Source: Rugamonas sp045984285 (lineage in GTDB: Bacteria > Pseudomonadota > Gammaproteobacteria > Burkholderiales > Burkholderiaceae_D). From it: a stretch of 64,000 bases of DNA. Below, piece after piece: positions 50,508 to 58,867 of this stretch. The stretch is taken from positions 620,001-684,000 of the forward strand of contig NZ_JBJQIK030000003.1 in NCBI RefSeq assembly GCF_045984285.3, written 5' to 3'. The stretch's first letter is position 1; every line of letters starts with the position of its first letter. Position numbers and translations under genes: made by a program. The notes beneath the pieces were generated by a model. The model was not told the DNA's origin. It saw only the letters and a list, made by a program, of their open reading frames with translations, and did no database searches.

Positions 50508-51971
50508 TCAAGGATGTTCGTGCGGGTTGCTGACGCGCGGCCAGTAATCCAGGGAGCGCAGGCGGTATGGAATGGCGGCGAAATCGAAGTTCATGGTGCC
50601 CGGCGTGCTCACGTACTGCACGGACTGCGCCAGCGGCGCAAACTCGGCGTGGAAATGCTGCGTCGACTTCACCACGATGAAGGCCTTGTCCTCCAGCGTG
50701 ATACCCATGCCGGTGAAGACGTCGGTGCCATAGGTCTGGGTACGCACCGAGGACAGCACGATGTGCAGCCCGTGCGCCGCTTCCACCCACACGCAGGTGC
50801 CCAGCCGCTCGCGGACACCCAGCGCGCTCTGCGAATGGTTTTCCACGATGGCGCGCACCACCACCCTCAGGTCGACCGGCGCGCCGGAGGCCGGGCCGCA
50901 CTTGCCGCCAATGCGCAGGTCGAGCTGCGTCCCTACGCCGGCGCTCTGGCAGATATGCACTGCACCCAGGTCCCACAGGGCGCCCAGCACCACGTTCCCG
51001 ATGCCGCGCTCAACGAGCCGCTGCAGGATAAATGTGCTGTCGCACGGTGCGCCGCCGCCGGGGTTGTCGCCGATATCGGCCAGCACCACCGGTTTGCCGG
51101 CGGGCGGCTGGCCGCTGTCGATCGCTTCGTCGATACTGGCCACGACGGGCCGGGTGGCTTCGCGCATGGCCCAGAACTCGGCGCCCAGCGTATCCGCGAG
51201 CGAGCGCGCCAGCGCCCGATCGTTGTCCGTCACGACCCACAATTTGGCGCCCGCTTCCGGCACATCCCCCCATGGAAATCCATGGCCGAGCGATACCGAC
51301 AGCACGCCCGGCTGCTGTTCAACTGCCTGCATGCGGCGCACGAAGCCCGCCATCGGCTCGCGCGTGGTGTGCCAGATGCCGACCATCTTGCAGTCGAATA
51401 CTTCGGCCACGGGACGTACCCGCCCCGCCACGGTATCGACGAGTATGCTGTACAGCTCACGGCCGCGCGGTTCGGCATCGATATGCGGGTATTCCTTGAA
51501 AGCGACGATGGCGTCGGCCGATGTATGCATCAGTTCCGTGTAGTGGCAGTGCAGGTCCAGCTCGGCGCCGATGGCGACGTCCGGCCCCACGATGGCGCGG
51601 ATGCGGGCAATCAGGTCGCCCTCGCAATCGTCGTAGTCCTCGGCCACCATGGCGCCGTGCAGCATCAGCTGCACCGCATCGACCGGCATCGCGGCCCGCA
51701 GGTCGTTCAGGATTTCGTCACGCATGGATTCATAAACTTCCTTCACCGTGCGGTTGGCCGGCTGCGCCAGGGCGCAAAGGCTTTCCACGGCCTCGTTGCC
51801 GTCGCCTTCGATCAGCTCGCGCAGGAAGCGCAGGATGCCGCCGGTTTCATTCGGCGAGAGGCGGCTGGCGTCGCCATGGAAAATGCCGTACTCCTCGAAT
51901 CCGCCCCAGCCGGTGGGCGCGGTGGCGAAAGTATTGGTCTCTGTTACCAGCTGGGCGATAAAGAATTTCAT
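50508..51971 (-). CDS. M81-family metallopeptidase, MlrC (microcystinase C)-like
   Basis: This 487 aa cytoplasmic enzyme has the M81 architecture: an N-terminal domain with VTETNTFA near residue 9, LMLHGAMVAEDYDDCEGDL, the zinc-site segment IGAELDLHCHYTELM near 134-148 and VAFKEYPHIDAEPRGREL, followed by the MlrC C-terminal domain (VLADIGDNPGGGAPCDSTFILQRLVERG; VKSTQHFHAEFAPLA). MlrC completes microcystin breakdown by cleaving short linear peptides; other M81 enzymes act on diverse amide substrates. It lies eight bases after the D-aminopeptidase-like gene and nine bases before RidA, so it is an integral operon member. Confidence 0.92.
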   Translation of the reverse strand: MKFFIAQLVTETNTFATAPTGWGGFEEYGIFHGDASRLSPNETGGILRFLRELIEGDGNEAVESLCALAQPANRTVKEVYESMRDEILNDLRAAMPVDAVQLMLHGAMVAEDYDDCEGDLIARIRAIVGPDVAIGAELDLHCHYTELMHTSADAIVAFKEYPHIDAEPRGRELYSILVDTVAGRVRPVAEVFDCKMVGIWHTTREPMAGFVRRMQAVEQQPGVLSVSLGHGFPWGDVPEAGAKLWVVTDNDRALARSLADTLGAEFWAMREATRPVVASIDEAIDSGQPPAGKPVVLADIGDNPGGGAPCDSTFILQRLVERGIGNVVLGALWDLGAVHICQSAGVGTQLDLRIGGKCGPASGAPVDLRVVVRAIVENHSQSALGVRERLGTCVWVEAAHGLHIVLSSVRTQTYGTDVFTGMGITLEDKAFIVVKSTQHFHAEFAPLAQSVQYVSTPGTMNFDFAAIPYRLRSLDYWPRVSNPHEHP

Positions 51972-51979
51972 GGTGCGCT

Positions 51980-53599
51980 TCAGTCCTCAATACGTTCCAG
52001 GTGGAGGTGCCGCGTGCGCAGGGAATTCATGCGCAAACCGCTCACCTTGCCCCCGGCGCGCTCCACATGCAGGGTGCCGCCGAGCGGTGCGAGCTGGCCG
52101 GTGTAAGCCCAGCCGAATATTTCGTGCGAGTACGGCGTGAGCGCCAGCAGATTCGGCCCGTATTCGCTGGCGACGCGAAGCTGCAGCACCTCGCCGTCGA
52201 ATTCGATATGGGCCTCGGCGCGCAGGTCGGGCGCGCGGTAGCGGCCCACCAGCGGCTTGCCTGCTTCGGCCAGCGGCGGCGGGTCCGGCAGCCGTTCAAG
52301 GAGCTGCATGGTTCCTGCATCTTCCAGTTCCAGTGCTTGCGGCGCGGCCCCAGCCTCCACGGCCACCCGGTACGGACCAGTCACGGTACGGCCGAAATCG
52401 AGGCAGAGCGCACCGTTCTCTTCGCGCACCGGAATTGCGGGCGAGTTGTGGATGATCAGACCCAGCTTGCCATCCGTCTCGCCAAAGCCGATCACCATGC
52501 CGGCCGATGACGACGCGTACCGTGCGCCCACCAGCGGCTGATAGTCTGCGCTGCGCGCAATGCGTTCGGCAGGCAGCGGAAAGGCGCCTTCCCCGAGCAC
52601 GGCTTCAATGACCTTATTGGCCAGCTCGGGCACGCTGACCGGCGCCCCGTTCGACAGGATCACGATATCCAGCGCGTGCTGCGGCACGGCCAGCATCTGG
52701 CAGGTGCCGCCGATCACGGTGCCGCCATGGTGGATCACGTCGATGCCGCGGTACTTCTCCAGCAGCAGGCCGAGTGCATAGCTGCTGTCCATGCCGTTAT
52801 TCAGGCGCGCGGGGGTCAGCATCTGCTTCCAGCTTTCCTCGCTGCCTACGGAATGCGGTCCGCGCAGGTGGCGCAGCCAGCGCAGCATGTCGCCAACGGT
52901 GGAGATGATGGCGCCCTCGCCCTTTACTTCCTCGCTCGGGAAGATGCCGCGGCGGTAGCCGCCGTCCGGCAGCGCAACGTGCATGGTGGCCATGCCGGGA
53001 TGGATCTCGAAGTCGCTCGGCACGGACGCGGTGTCCAGCATGCCGAGCGGTTCGAAGATGCGCTCCTTCAGGAACTGCTCGAAGCCCATGCCGCTCACGC
53101 GCTCGATGGCCAGCGACAGCAGGTGGTAGCCGCCGTTGTTGTACATCATTTTGTCGCCGGGCGCGAAATTGATGCCGGTCTGCCGCGCCTGGACCGCCAG
53201 GCCTTCGCCCTTGGGTTTGATCGTCAGCCCGGCCGCCAGGAAACCCACGTCCAGGCTGTCCCGCATGCCCGAGGTGTGCGTCATGAACTGGCGCAGCGTG
53301 GGCTCCGGAAGGCCGGCCGGAAGCTCCGGCAGGTAGCGGCGCGCGCCGGCATCGATGTCCAGTTTCCCCTCCTCCGCCAGCAGCAAGGCCGCCAGGCAGG
53401 CGAAGTGCTTGGTGGTGGAGCCGATGCGCATGCGCGTTGCCAGCGTATTGCGCACGCCATGTTCAATGCTGGCCAGGCCGAAGGCCTTGCGGTAAAGCGT
53501 TTTGCCATGCTGCGCAACGCCCACCACCACGCCGGGCGTATCGCTGCGGTTCGCCGGCTGGAACAGCGCGTCCAGCGCTTCGATAACAGATGCATTCAT
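51980..53599 (-). CDS. dap: S12 serine hydrolase, D-aminopeptidase (DAP)-like
   Basis: This 539 aa cytoplasmic protein has a penicillin-binding-type catalytic domain and two C-terminal beta domains. Active-site motifs are S61-T-T-K64, Y153-N-N and HHGGT at 290-294. They lie at nearly the same positions as Ser62, Lys65, Tyr153 and His287 of the Ochrobactrum anthropi D-aminopeptidase, and the overall length (520 aa there) also agrees. DAP releases N-terminal D-residues from peptides and amides. No signal peptide is seen. The start overlaps the MFS stop (ATGA). A generic beta-lactamase-family esterase cannot be excluded, but length and motif spacing favour DAP. Confidence 0.82.
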   Translation of the reverse strand: MNASVIEALDALFQPANRSDTPGVVVGVAQHGKTLYRKAFGLASIEHGVRNTLATRMRIGSTTKHFACLAALLLAEEGKLDIDAGARRYLPELPAGLPEPTLRQFMTHTSGMRDSLDVGFLAAGLTIKPKGEGLAVQARQTGINFAPGDKMMYNNGGYHLLSLAIERVSGMGFEQFLKERIFEPLGMLDTASVPSDFEIHPGMATMHVALPDGGYRRGIFPSEEVKGEGAIISTVGDMLRWLRHLRGPHSVGSEESWKQMLTPARLNNGMDSSYALGLLLEKYRGIDVIHHGGTVIGGTCQMLAVPQHALDIVILSNGAPVSVPELANKVIEAVLGEGAFPLPAERIARSADYQPLVGARYASSSAGMVIGFGETDGKLGLIIHNSPAIPVREENGALCLDFGRTVTGPYRVAVEAGAAPQALELEDAGTMQLLERLPDPPPLAEAGKPLVGRYRAPDLRAEAHIEFDGEVLQLRVASEYGPNLLALTPYSHEIFGWAYTGQLAPLGGTLHVERAGGKVSGLRMNSLRTRHLHLERIED

Positions 53600-54921
53600 T
53601 TCGTTTCCCGTGGATTGACTTCGCCTGCCACGCGCATCGCGCGCACAAAGGCGGCGCTGGCGGCGATGCTCGTGAGCAGGCCCACGCAGCTGAGCGGAAT
53701 GAGAATGTCCTTGCCGCCGCCGAACAACTGCGCTGCAACGCTGACCAGCAGGGGCGCAACGCCGTAGGCGGCCATGCCCCCCGCTGCAATGACCAGGCTC
53801 ACGCAGATGCCGCGCAGTTCATTGGGCAGCACGACCATGATGGCGGACGTGGCGGCGATATTCGCACAGCCGCCGCAGGTCAGCAACAAGGCCAGCGCGA
53901 CGCCGAACCAGGCTACATCCGGCATTAGCGGGAACAGCGCGGTGGGCACGGACAGCGCCGTGGCTACCACGGCTCCCAGCAGCACGCCCGCCCGGCCCTT
54001 CCTGCGCAGCCCGAGGTCTGCGCTGAAGCCACCCAGCACGGCGCCCACGACGCCGGATCCCAGGTTGAGCAATCCCATCCACACGCCGAAATCGGCCGGC
54101 GTCTGGTGGAAGTGGCGCGTGAGGACAGGCACGGCCCAGATCGCGGCGGCGGCATCGGCCATGCCGACGGCGACCAGTCCGCCGATCAGCGGCAGCAGGA
54201 AGCGGCGATAGGCCCATAAGGCGCGCAGCGCGACACGCAGTTCGCCGCCGCTGTCCGCACCGGCTTCGCGTCGCTGCGGCTCGCGCATCCAGAGCATTGC
54301 AATGGCAGTGGCCAGCACCACCGCAGCGAACATCAGCAGCACCACGCGCCATGGCGCCAGCGCGGCCAGTGCACTGCCGGCCGGCAGCGCGGTGGGAATC
54401 CAGGGCAGCAGCATGCCCGCCAGGATATAGGCCACGGTGCTTCCGGCAACCTGTCCCAGCGAGGTGAGCGTGATCATGCGGCCGCGCCGGGACGGTTCGC
54501 ACAAGTCGGCCACCAGCGACAGCGCCGCGGGCTGCGCCGCCACCACCGATCCGGCGACCAGCATGCGGGCGACGAAGGCGGTGGCGAAATTCTGCGCCAG
54601 CGCGCACAGCACGCTGCCGGCCGTGCATGCCAGGGCCAGCACAATCATCAGGCGGGCGCGGTTGGTGCGGTCCACCAGCCGGCCCAGGGGAATGGAAATG
54701 AGCAGGATCGGCAGCGCGAGCGCCATGCCCTGCAGCAGCGCGATCTGGTGATTGCCGAGCCCGAGGTCGGCGCTCACCAGTTCCTGCATCGGGCTCAGTG
54801 CATAGCGCGCCGCCGTGCCGGTAAACAAGGACAGCGTAATGAGGCCGATGGCCGCGTTGCGCCGGGCGCCGCGCGGCACGGCGCCGGCGGCGCTGCCGTC
54901 CAGTACGGTGGCTTGGGGCAT
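53596..54921 (-). CDS. MFS transporter of the peptide operon
   Basis: This is a 441 aa inner-membrane protein with 12 predicted hydrophobic segments. Motif A is seen as IPLGRLVDRTNRARLM near residues 81-96, and LVADLCEPSRRGRMITLTSLGQVAGSTVAYILAG in helices 4-5. The second half repeats the pattern at GGFSADLGLRRKGRAG. It lies between a membrane-bound S12 hydrolase gene and the D-aminopeptidase-like gene, so it likely brings peptides or their fragments into the cytoplasm after periplasmic cleavage. MlrD, the transporter of the microcystin system, has a comparable place, but I cannot show that the two are orthologous. Confidence 0.85.
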   Translation of the reverse strand: MPQATVLDGSAAGAVPRGARRNAAIGLITLSLFTGTAARYALSPMQELVSADLGLGNHQIALLQGMALALPILLISIPLGRLVDRTNRARLMIVLALACTAGSVLCALAQNFATAFVARMLVAGSVVAAQPAALSLVADLCEPSRRGRMITLTSLGQVAGSTVAYILAGMLLPWIPTALPAGSALAALAPWRVVLLMFAAVVLATAIAMLWMREPQRREAGADSGGELRVALRALWAYRRFLLPLIGGLVAVGMADAAAAIWAVPVLTRHFHQTPADFGVWMGLLNLGSGVVGAVLGGFSADLGLRRKGRAGVLLGAVVATALSVPTALFPLMPDVAWFGVALALLLTCGGCANIAATSAIMVVLPNELRGICVSLVIAAGGMAAYGVAPLLVSVAAQLFGGGKDILIPLSCVGLLTSIAASAAFVRAMRVAGEVNPRETK

Positions 54922-54928
54922 GGCGGGA

Positions 54929-56944
54929 TCAGTAGTTCAGGTTCCAGCTCAGCAGCTGGCCGACCAGGCCAATCCATACGAAGCCCAGCAGGGCAAGCGC
55001 CACCAGGACCGCCCAGCTGCGCGCCAGCCGCGATGCATCGCTGCGCAGCATGCGCCATGCCGCCCACACCCCGGCCGCAGCCGCGGCGACGGCGAGGACG
55101 CCGCTCAGTTCCACCGCGCCCACCAGCCAGTCGTTCGAGCTGTTGTACATGCCGAAATCGGTGTTCAGGATAGGCTGGATCAGGATGATCCACGCCACCA
55201 TCCAGGCCAGCGACACGCCTGCCGACAGGCGCTGCACCTTGCGCAGGCGCTGCAGCTCCGGCGAAGCGCCGCTGCTGGCGCGGTCGGCGCGGCGCAGCAG
55301 TGCGCCCAGCGGCCACAGGACCAGCGTTGCAACGATGACCAGCAGCGACAGCACGAGGATCGCAAGCGTCAGCGGCGCCGAATGCAGGAAGGACGATTCC
55401 TGCAGCACGGAGACCGGATTCTCGCTGTCGATTACCGTCTTCACGCCGTCGATCTCTTTCAGCGCGAGCATCTGGGCGCCGCCCACCTTGCGCCACAGCT
55501 GCGGACCTACTTCGCGGTAAGTCACCATCTCGCCCGGCCCGCCCGGCGCCGTGATGGTGCCATCCGGGTTGGCGGTGATGACAGTCTGCTCCAGCAGGTA
55601 GAACACGCTCAGGAAACCATGCTCCACACGGCGCGAGCTCTGGTAGCGGCCCGCAATCTTCTGTGCGTCGCTTGCGGCGGACGCCAGCGCCGGCGCTTCA
55701 GTGGCGGCAGGCGCCGGGAAATAGCGGTCCATGAAGCCGTCGAACAGCTCCTTGCGGGCACCATAGACGGCGGCATCCTTGCCCCGGCTGTTATAGCTGA
55801 AGAAGATGCCTACGCCTTCTTCCGGCAGCAGGTTGAATTCGGTATGGAACACCACCGTGTCGCCGCCATGGCCGATCACCGTGCGGCCGTTTTGTTTACC
55901 GTGGAAGAAGCCGTGCGCCATCACGCTGAAACCCGGCAGGCCCTCATGCGTGGGGCTGTGCATGCGGGCGGTGGTGGCCGGGTCCAGCATGGCATAGCCA
56001 TCCAGGCTGCCCTGCTGCAGGTGGGCCAGCATGAAGCGGCTCATGTCCGCCGCCGTGGTGCTTACGCTGCCGGCCGGCGCCGTTACCACCAGCTCGAATT
56101 CGGACGGCGGCAGGCTGGCCGTGTGGTAGCCCTTGCCGCCGAGGCCTTTGAACTGCTCGGGCAGCGGCTGCCTGAACGTGGAGTGCTTCATGCCCAGCGG
56201 CCGGAAGATGTGGCGCTCGACATAATCTTCGAACGGTTCGCCCGACACGCGCTGCACGATATAGCCCGCCAGCGACACGCCGTAGTTGGAATACCCCGGC
56301 ACCGCGCCCGGCGCGAACAGCATGGGACGCGGGTGCTCCTTCAGGTATTGCTCGGTGGTCGGCTTGACCTTGGGGTCGTAGACCAGCAGATCCTTCAGTC
56401 CTTCCTCGAAGCCGGCGCGATGGTTCATCAGGTGCCGCATGGTGATCGGCTTGCCGAACGGTTCCTCAATCTTGAAATCCAGGTAGTCGTTGACGTTGCG
56501 GTCAAGGTCGATTTTCCCCTGCTGCACCAGCTGCATGACCGCCGTCCAGGTAAACAGCTTGGAGGTGGAGCCGGGACGCACCATCGTCTTCTCCGGGTCC
56601 ATCGGCTTTTTGGCGGCCACATCGTCCAGGCCATACCCCTTCTGCAGCAGCACCTTGCCGTCCTTGACCACGGAGATCACCATGCCGGCGATATCGCCGC
56701 TCTTCAGGGCATACGGCACCCTGCCGTCCAGCCAGGCGGACAGGTCTTCCGCATCGAGCCGGCGGGCGGTGGGCTCCGCCACGTCGCGCCCGGGCTTGGG
56801 CGAAAGGCCGGCCTTGATTGCCGCCTGCTGGTCCGGCACCACCGCAGCCGGCTGGGCTTTCGCGTCGCTCTGGGCCGCTCCAGATGGCCCCGCGAGACCG
56901 AGCAGCAGGCCAAGCATGGCGGCTGATTGCAAAAATGCTTTCAT
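54929..56944 (-). CDS. Membrane-anchored S12 serine hydrolase A
   Basis: This 671 aa protein has a signal peptide (residues 1-24), a beta-lactamase/S12 domain at about 65-430 and four C-terminal hydrophobic helices (about 535-560, 590-610, 620-645, 650-668). Catalytic motifs are S126-T-S-K129, YSN in VPGYSNYGVSLAGYIV and HGG in VIGHGGDTVVFHTEF. The catalytic domain faces the periplasm. Such enzymes act on peptides or esters, often with D-residues. It is a paralogue of the gene just upstream in the operon (56960-58867), with the same domain order. Seven bases separate it from the MFS gene. MlrB, the second enzyme of microcystin breakdown, belongs to the same hydrolase superfamily. Confidence 0.88.
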   Translation of the reverse strand: MKAFLQSAAMLGLLLGLAGPSGAAQSDAKAQPAAVVPDQQAAIKAGLSPKPGRDVAEPTARRLDAEDLSAWLDGRVPYALKSGDIAGMVISVVKDGKVLLQKGYGLDDVAAKKPMDPEKTMVRPGSTSKLFTWTAVMQLVQQGKIDLDRNVNDYLDFKIEEPFGKPITMRHLMNHRAGFEEGLKDLLVYDPKVKPTTEQYLKEHPRPMLFAPGAVPGYSNYGVSLAGYIVQRVSGEPFEDYVERHIFRPLGMKHSTFRQPLPEQFKGLGGKGYHTASLPPSEFELVVTAPAGSVSTTAADMSRFMLAHLQQGSLDGYAMLDPATTARMHSPTHEGLPGFSVMAHGFFHGKQNGRTVIGHGGDTVVFHTEFNLLPEEGVGIFFSYNSRGKDAAVYGARKELFDGFMDRYFPAPAATEAPALASAASDAQKIAGRYQSSRRVEHGFLSVFYLLEQTVITANPDGTITAPGGPGEMVTYREVGPQLWRKVGGAQMLALKEIDGVKTVIDSENPVSVLQESSFLHSAPLTLAILVLSLLVIVATLVLWPLGALLRRADRASSGASPELQRLRKVQRLSAGVSLAWMVAWIILIQPILNTDFGMYNSSNDWLVGAVELSGVLAVAAAAAGVWAAWRMLRSDASRLARSWAVLVALALLGFVWIGLVGQLLSWNLNY

Positions 56945-56959
56945 CGGATAATCCTTGAA

Positions 56960-58867
56960 TCAGTAGTTCGGATTGAAGCTCAACACCTTGTGGCAGAAGC
57001 CCACCACCACCAGCACGGCGAAGGCCAGCACCCACAGCACCGCCAGCACGCACGCCCAGCGGGTGCCGGACGCGAACACGGTCCGCGCATGCCACAGCGC
57101 CGCCAGCAGGCCGCCAACAAAGCCGATGATGGCCGTCAGTTGCGAAAGCACCAGCAGCACGGAGATGTCCTTCAGCTCTTCCAGCGCCACCACGGACATG
57201 GTCCAGAGCACGAGGCTCAGCACCGCGACGCAACTGGCGATGCGCACCAGCGTAGTGCTGCGGCCGGGTGCTGGCGCCCCATGCTTGCGGCGCAGGATGG
57301 AGGCGACCGGCCAGAGCAGCACGGTAAACAGCACGACCGCCACTGCCGCCAGCAGCAGCATCAGCACAAGGGGGCTGGCCATGAATGGCACCGGCTCGAA
57401 CACGAAGGCGAATACATACGGCTCCAGGCCCCAGCGCTTCACCTTGCCGTTTTCGACGATGGCCTGCAGGCGGCGCTTGCCGTTCTGCTCCTCCCACAGC
57501 CATGGCTTGACCTCGCGGTAAACGCTGCGTTCACCGGCCAGTGCCACCGCCAGGTTGCCGTCCTCCAGTGCTTCCACCTTCAGGGGGCTGAGCAGCTGCA
57601 GCAGCGAGAGCCAGGTGGAATCTTCGCGGCGCGAATTGCGGTAGGCGCCAGCCATGGCCTGCGCGTGCGCCTTGGCCGTTGCGGCGTCCACCGTTGAAGC
57701 GGCTTTTGGACGCATATCCGGCAGGTAGCGGTCGGCGAAGGAATTGAACAGGCGTTCACGCAGCCATTTCCCCAGGTCGTGGCGGCCGCCCGCATTCACC
57801 GACACATACAGGCCGATGCCATCGTCCGGGAACAGCGTCAGCGAAGTATGGAACAGCAGCGTATCGCCGCCATGGGCCACCACGCGGTGGCCATTCACAT
57901 CCTGCTGGTAGAAGCCAAGGCCGATGCCAGAGAGATCCGGCATGCCGCGCGTGATGGTGTTGTGCATCTGCTTCACCGTCTCCGGCTTGAGCAGCTGCGC
58001 CTCGCCCAGCTTGCCCTGGTTGAGGTAAGCCATCATGAAGCGCCCCATGTCGGCGCCGGTGGACGACAGGCTGCCCGCGGGCGCCATATTGACCACTTCG
58101 AAGCCTTTCGGTTTCTCGTCCTGGCTGGTATAGCCCTGCGACATCTGCGCTTTCATGGCCGCCGGCAGCGGCTGGCGGAAGGTGGAGTCCTTCATGCCGA
58201 GCGGCGCAAAGATGTGCTGCTCCATGTATTCGTCGAAGGACTTGCCGCTGACGCGTTCAACGATGTAGCCGGCCAGCGCGGTGGCGTAGTTCGAATAGCC
58301 TTGCGTGGTGCCGGGGTCGTAGATATACGGCGGGATATAGCTCTTGAGTACCTTGCCGGTATCGGGCGTGACGGTGGTGTAGGTGATCAGGTCGCGCGCG
58401 CTTTCTTCGAGACCGGTGGTATGCGTGAGCACATGGCGCAGCGTGAGGGCCTTGCCATTGCGCGCAGGGATCTTGAAGTCGATGTAGCGGTTCAGGTCCA
58501 CATCGAGGTCAAGCTTGCCCTGCTCCACCAGCTGCATCACAGCGGTCCAGGTGAACAGTTTCGAGACCGAGCCGGGACGGAACAGCGTACGCTGCGCGTC
58601 CACGGGAGTGCCCTTCTCCCAGTCCGAGAAGCCATAGCCTTTCTGCACCAGCGGCTGGCCGTCCTTGACCAGCACGACCACGGCGCCGGGCACACCGGCA
58701 GCGCGCAGTGCACTCGGCATCTGGCCGTCGAGCCAGGCCTCGGCATCGGCCGCCGTCAGTGGCGTTGCCTGGGGTTGAGCGAAGCCCGGCTGCATGAAGC
58801 CCATGCCGAGCGCTGCGAATGCCAGCTGGGCCGCCACCAGCCATTTGCGGAGAGCGAGGCGGCGCAT
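56960..58867 (-). CDS. Membrane-anchored S12 serine hydrolase B
   Basis: This 635 aa protein has the same layout as hydrolase A: signal peptide ending near GFAQPQ, S12 domain with S100-V-S-K103, YSN in TQGYSNYATALAGYIV and HGG in VVAHGGDTLLFHTSL, then four C-terminal hydrophobic helices ending CHKVLSFNPNY, which parallels the end of A (LSWNLNY). Sequence similarity to A runs the whole length, so the pair arose by duplication, but they differ enough to cleave different bonds. The start shares one base with the stop of the TonB receptor gene, so receptor and hydrolase are translationally coupled. Confidence 0.88.
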   Translation of the reverse strand: MRRLALRKWLVAAQLAFAALGMGFMQPGFAQPQATPLTAADAEAWLDGQMPSALRAAGVPGAVVVLVKDGQPLVQKGYGFSDWEKGTPVDAQRTLFRPGSVSKLFTWTAVMQLVEQGKLDLDVDLNRYIDFKIPARNGKALTLRHVLTHTTGLEESARDLITYTTVTPDTGKVLKSYIPPYIYDPGTTQGYSNYATALAGYIVERVSGKSFDEYMEQHIFAPLGMKDSTFRQPLPAAMKAQMSQGYTSQDEKPKGFEVVNMAPAGSLSSTGADMGRFMMAYLNQGKLGEAQLLKPETVKQMHNTITRGMPDLSGIGLGFYQQDVNGHRVVAHGGDTLLFHTSLTLFPDDGIGLYVSVNAGGRHDLGKWLRERLFNSFADRYLPDMRPKAASTVDAATAKAHAQAMAGAYRNSRREDSTWLSLLQLLSPLKVEALEDGNLAVALAGERSVYREVKPWLWEEQNGKRRLQAIVENGKVKRWGLEPYVFAFVFEPVPFMASPLVLMLLLAAVAVVLFTVLLWPVASILRRKHGAPAPGRSTTLVRIASCVAVLSLVLWTMSVVALEELKDISVLLVLSQLTAIIGFVGGLLAALWHARTVFASGTRWACVLAVLWVLAFAVLVVVGFCHKVLSFNPNY

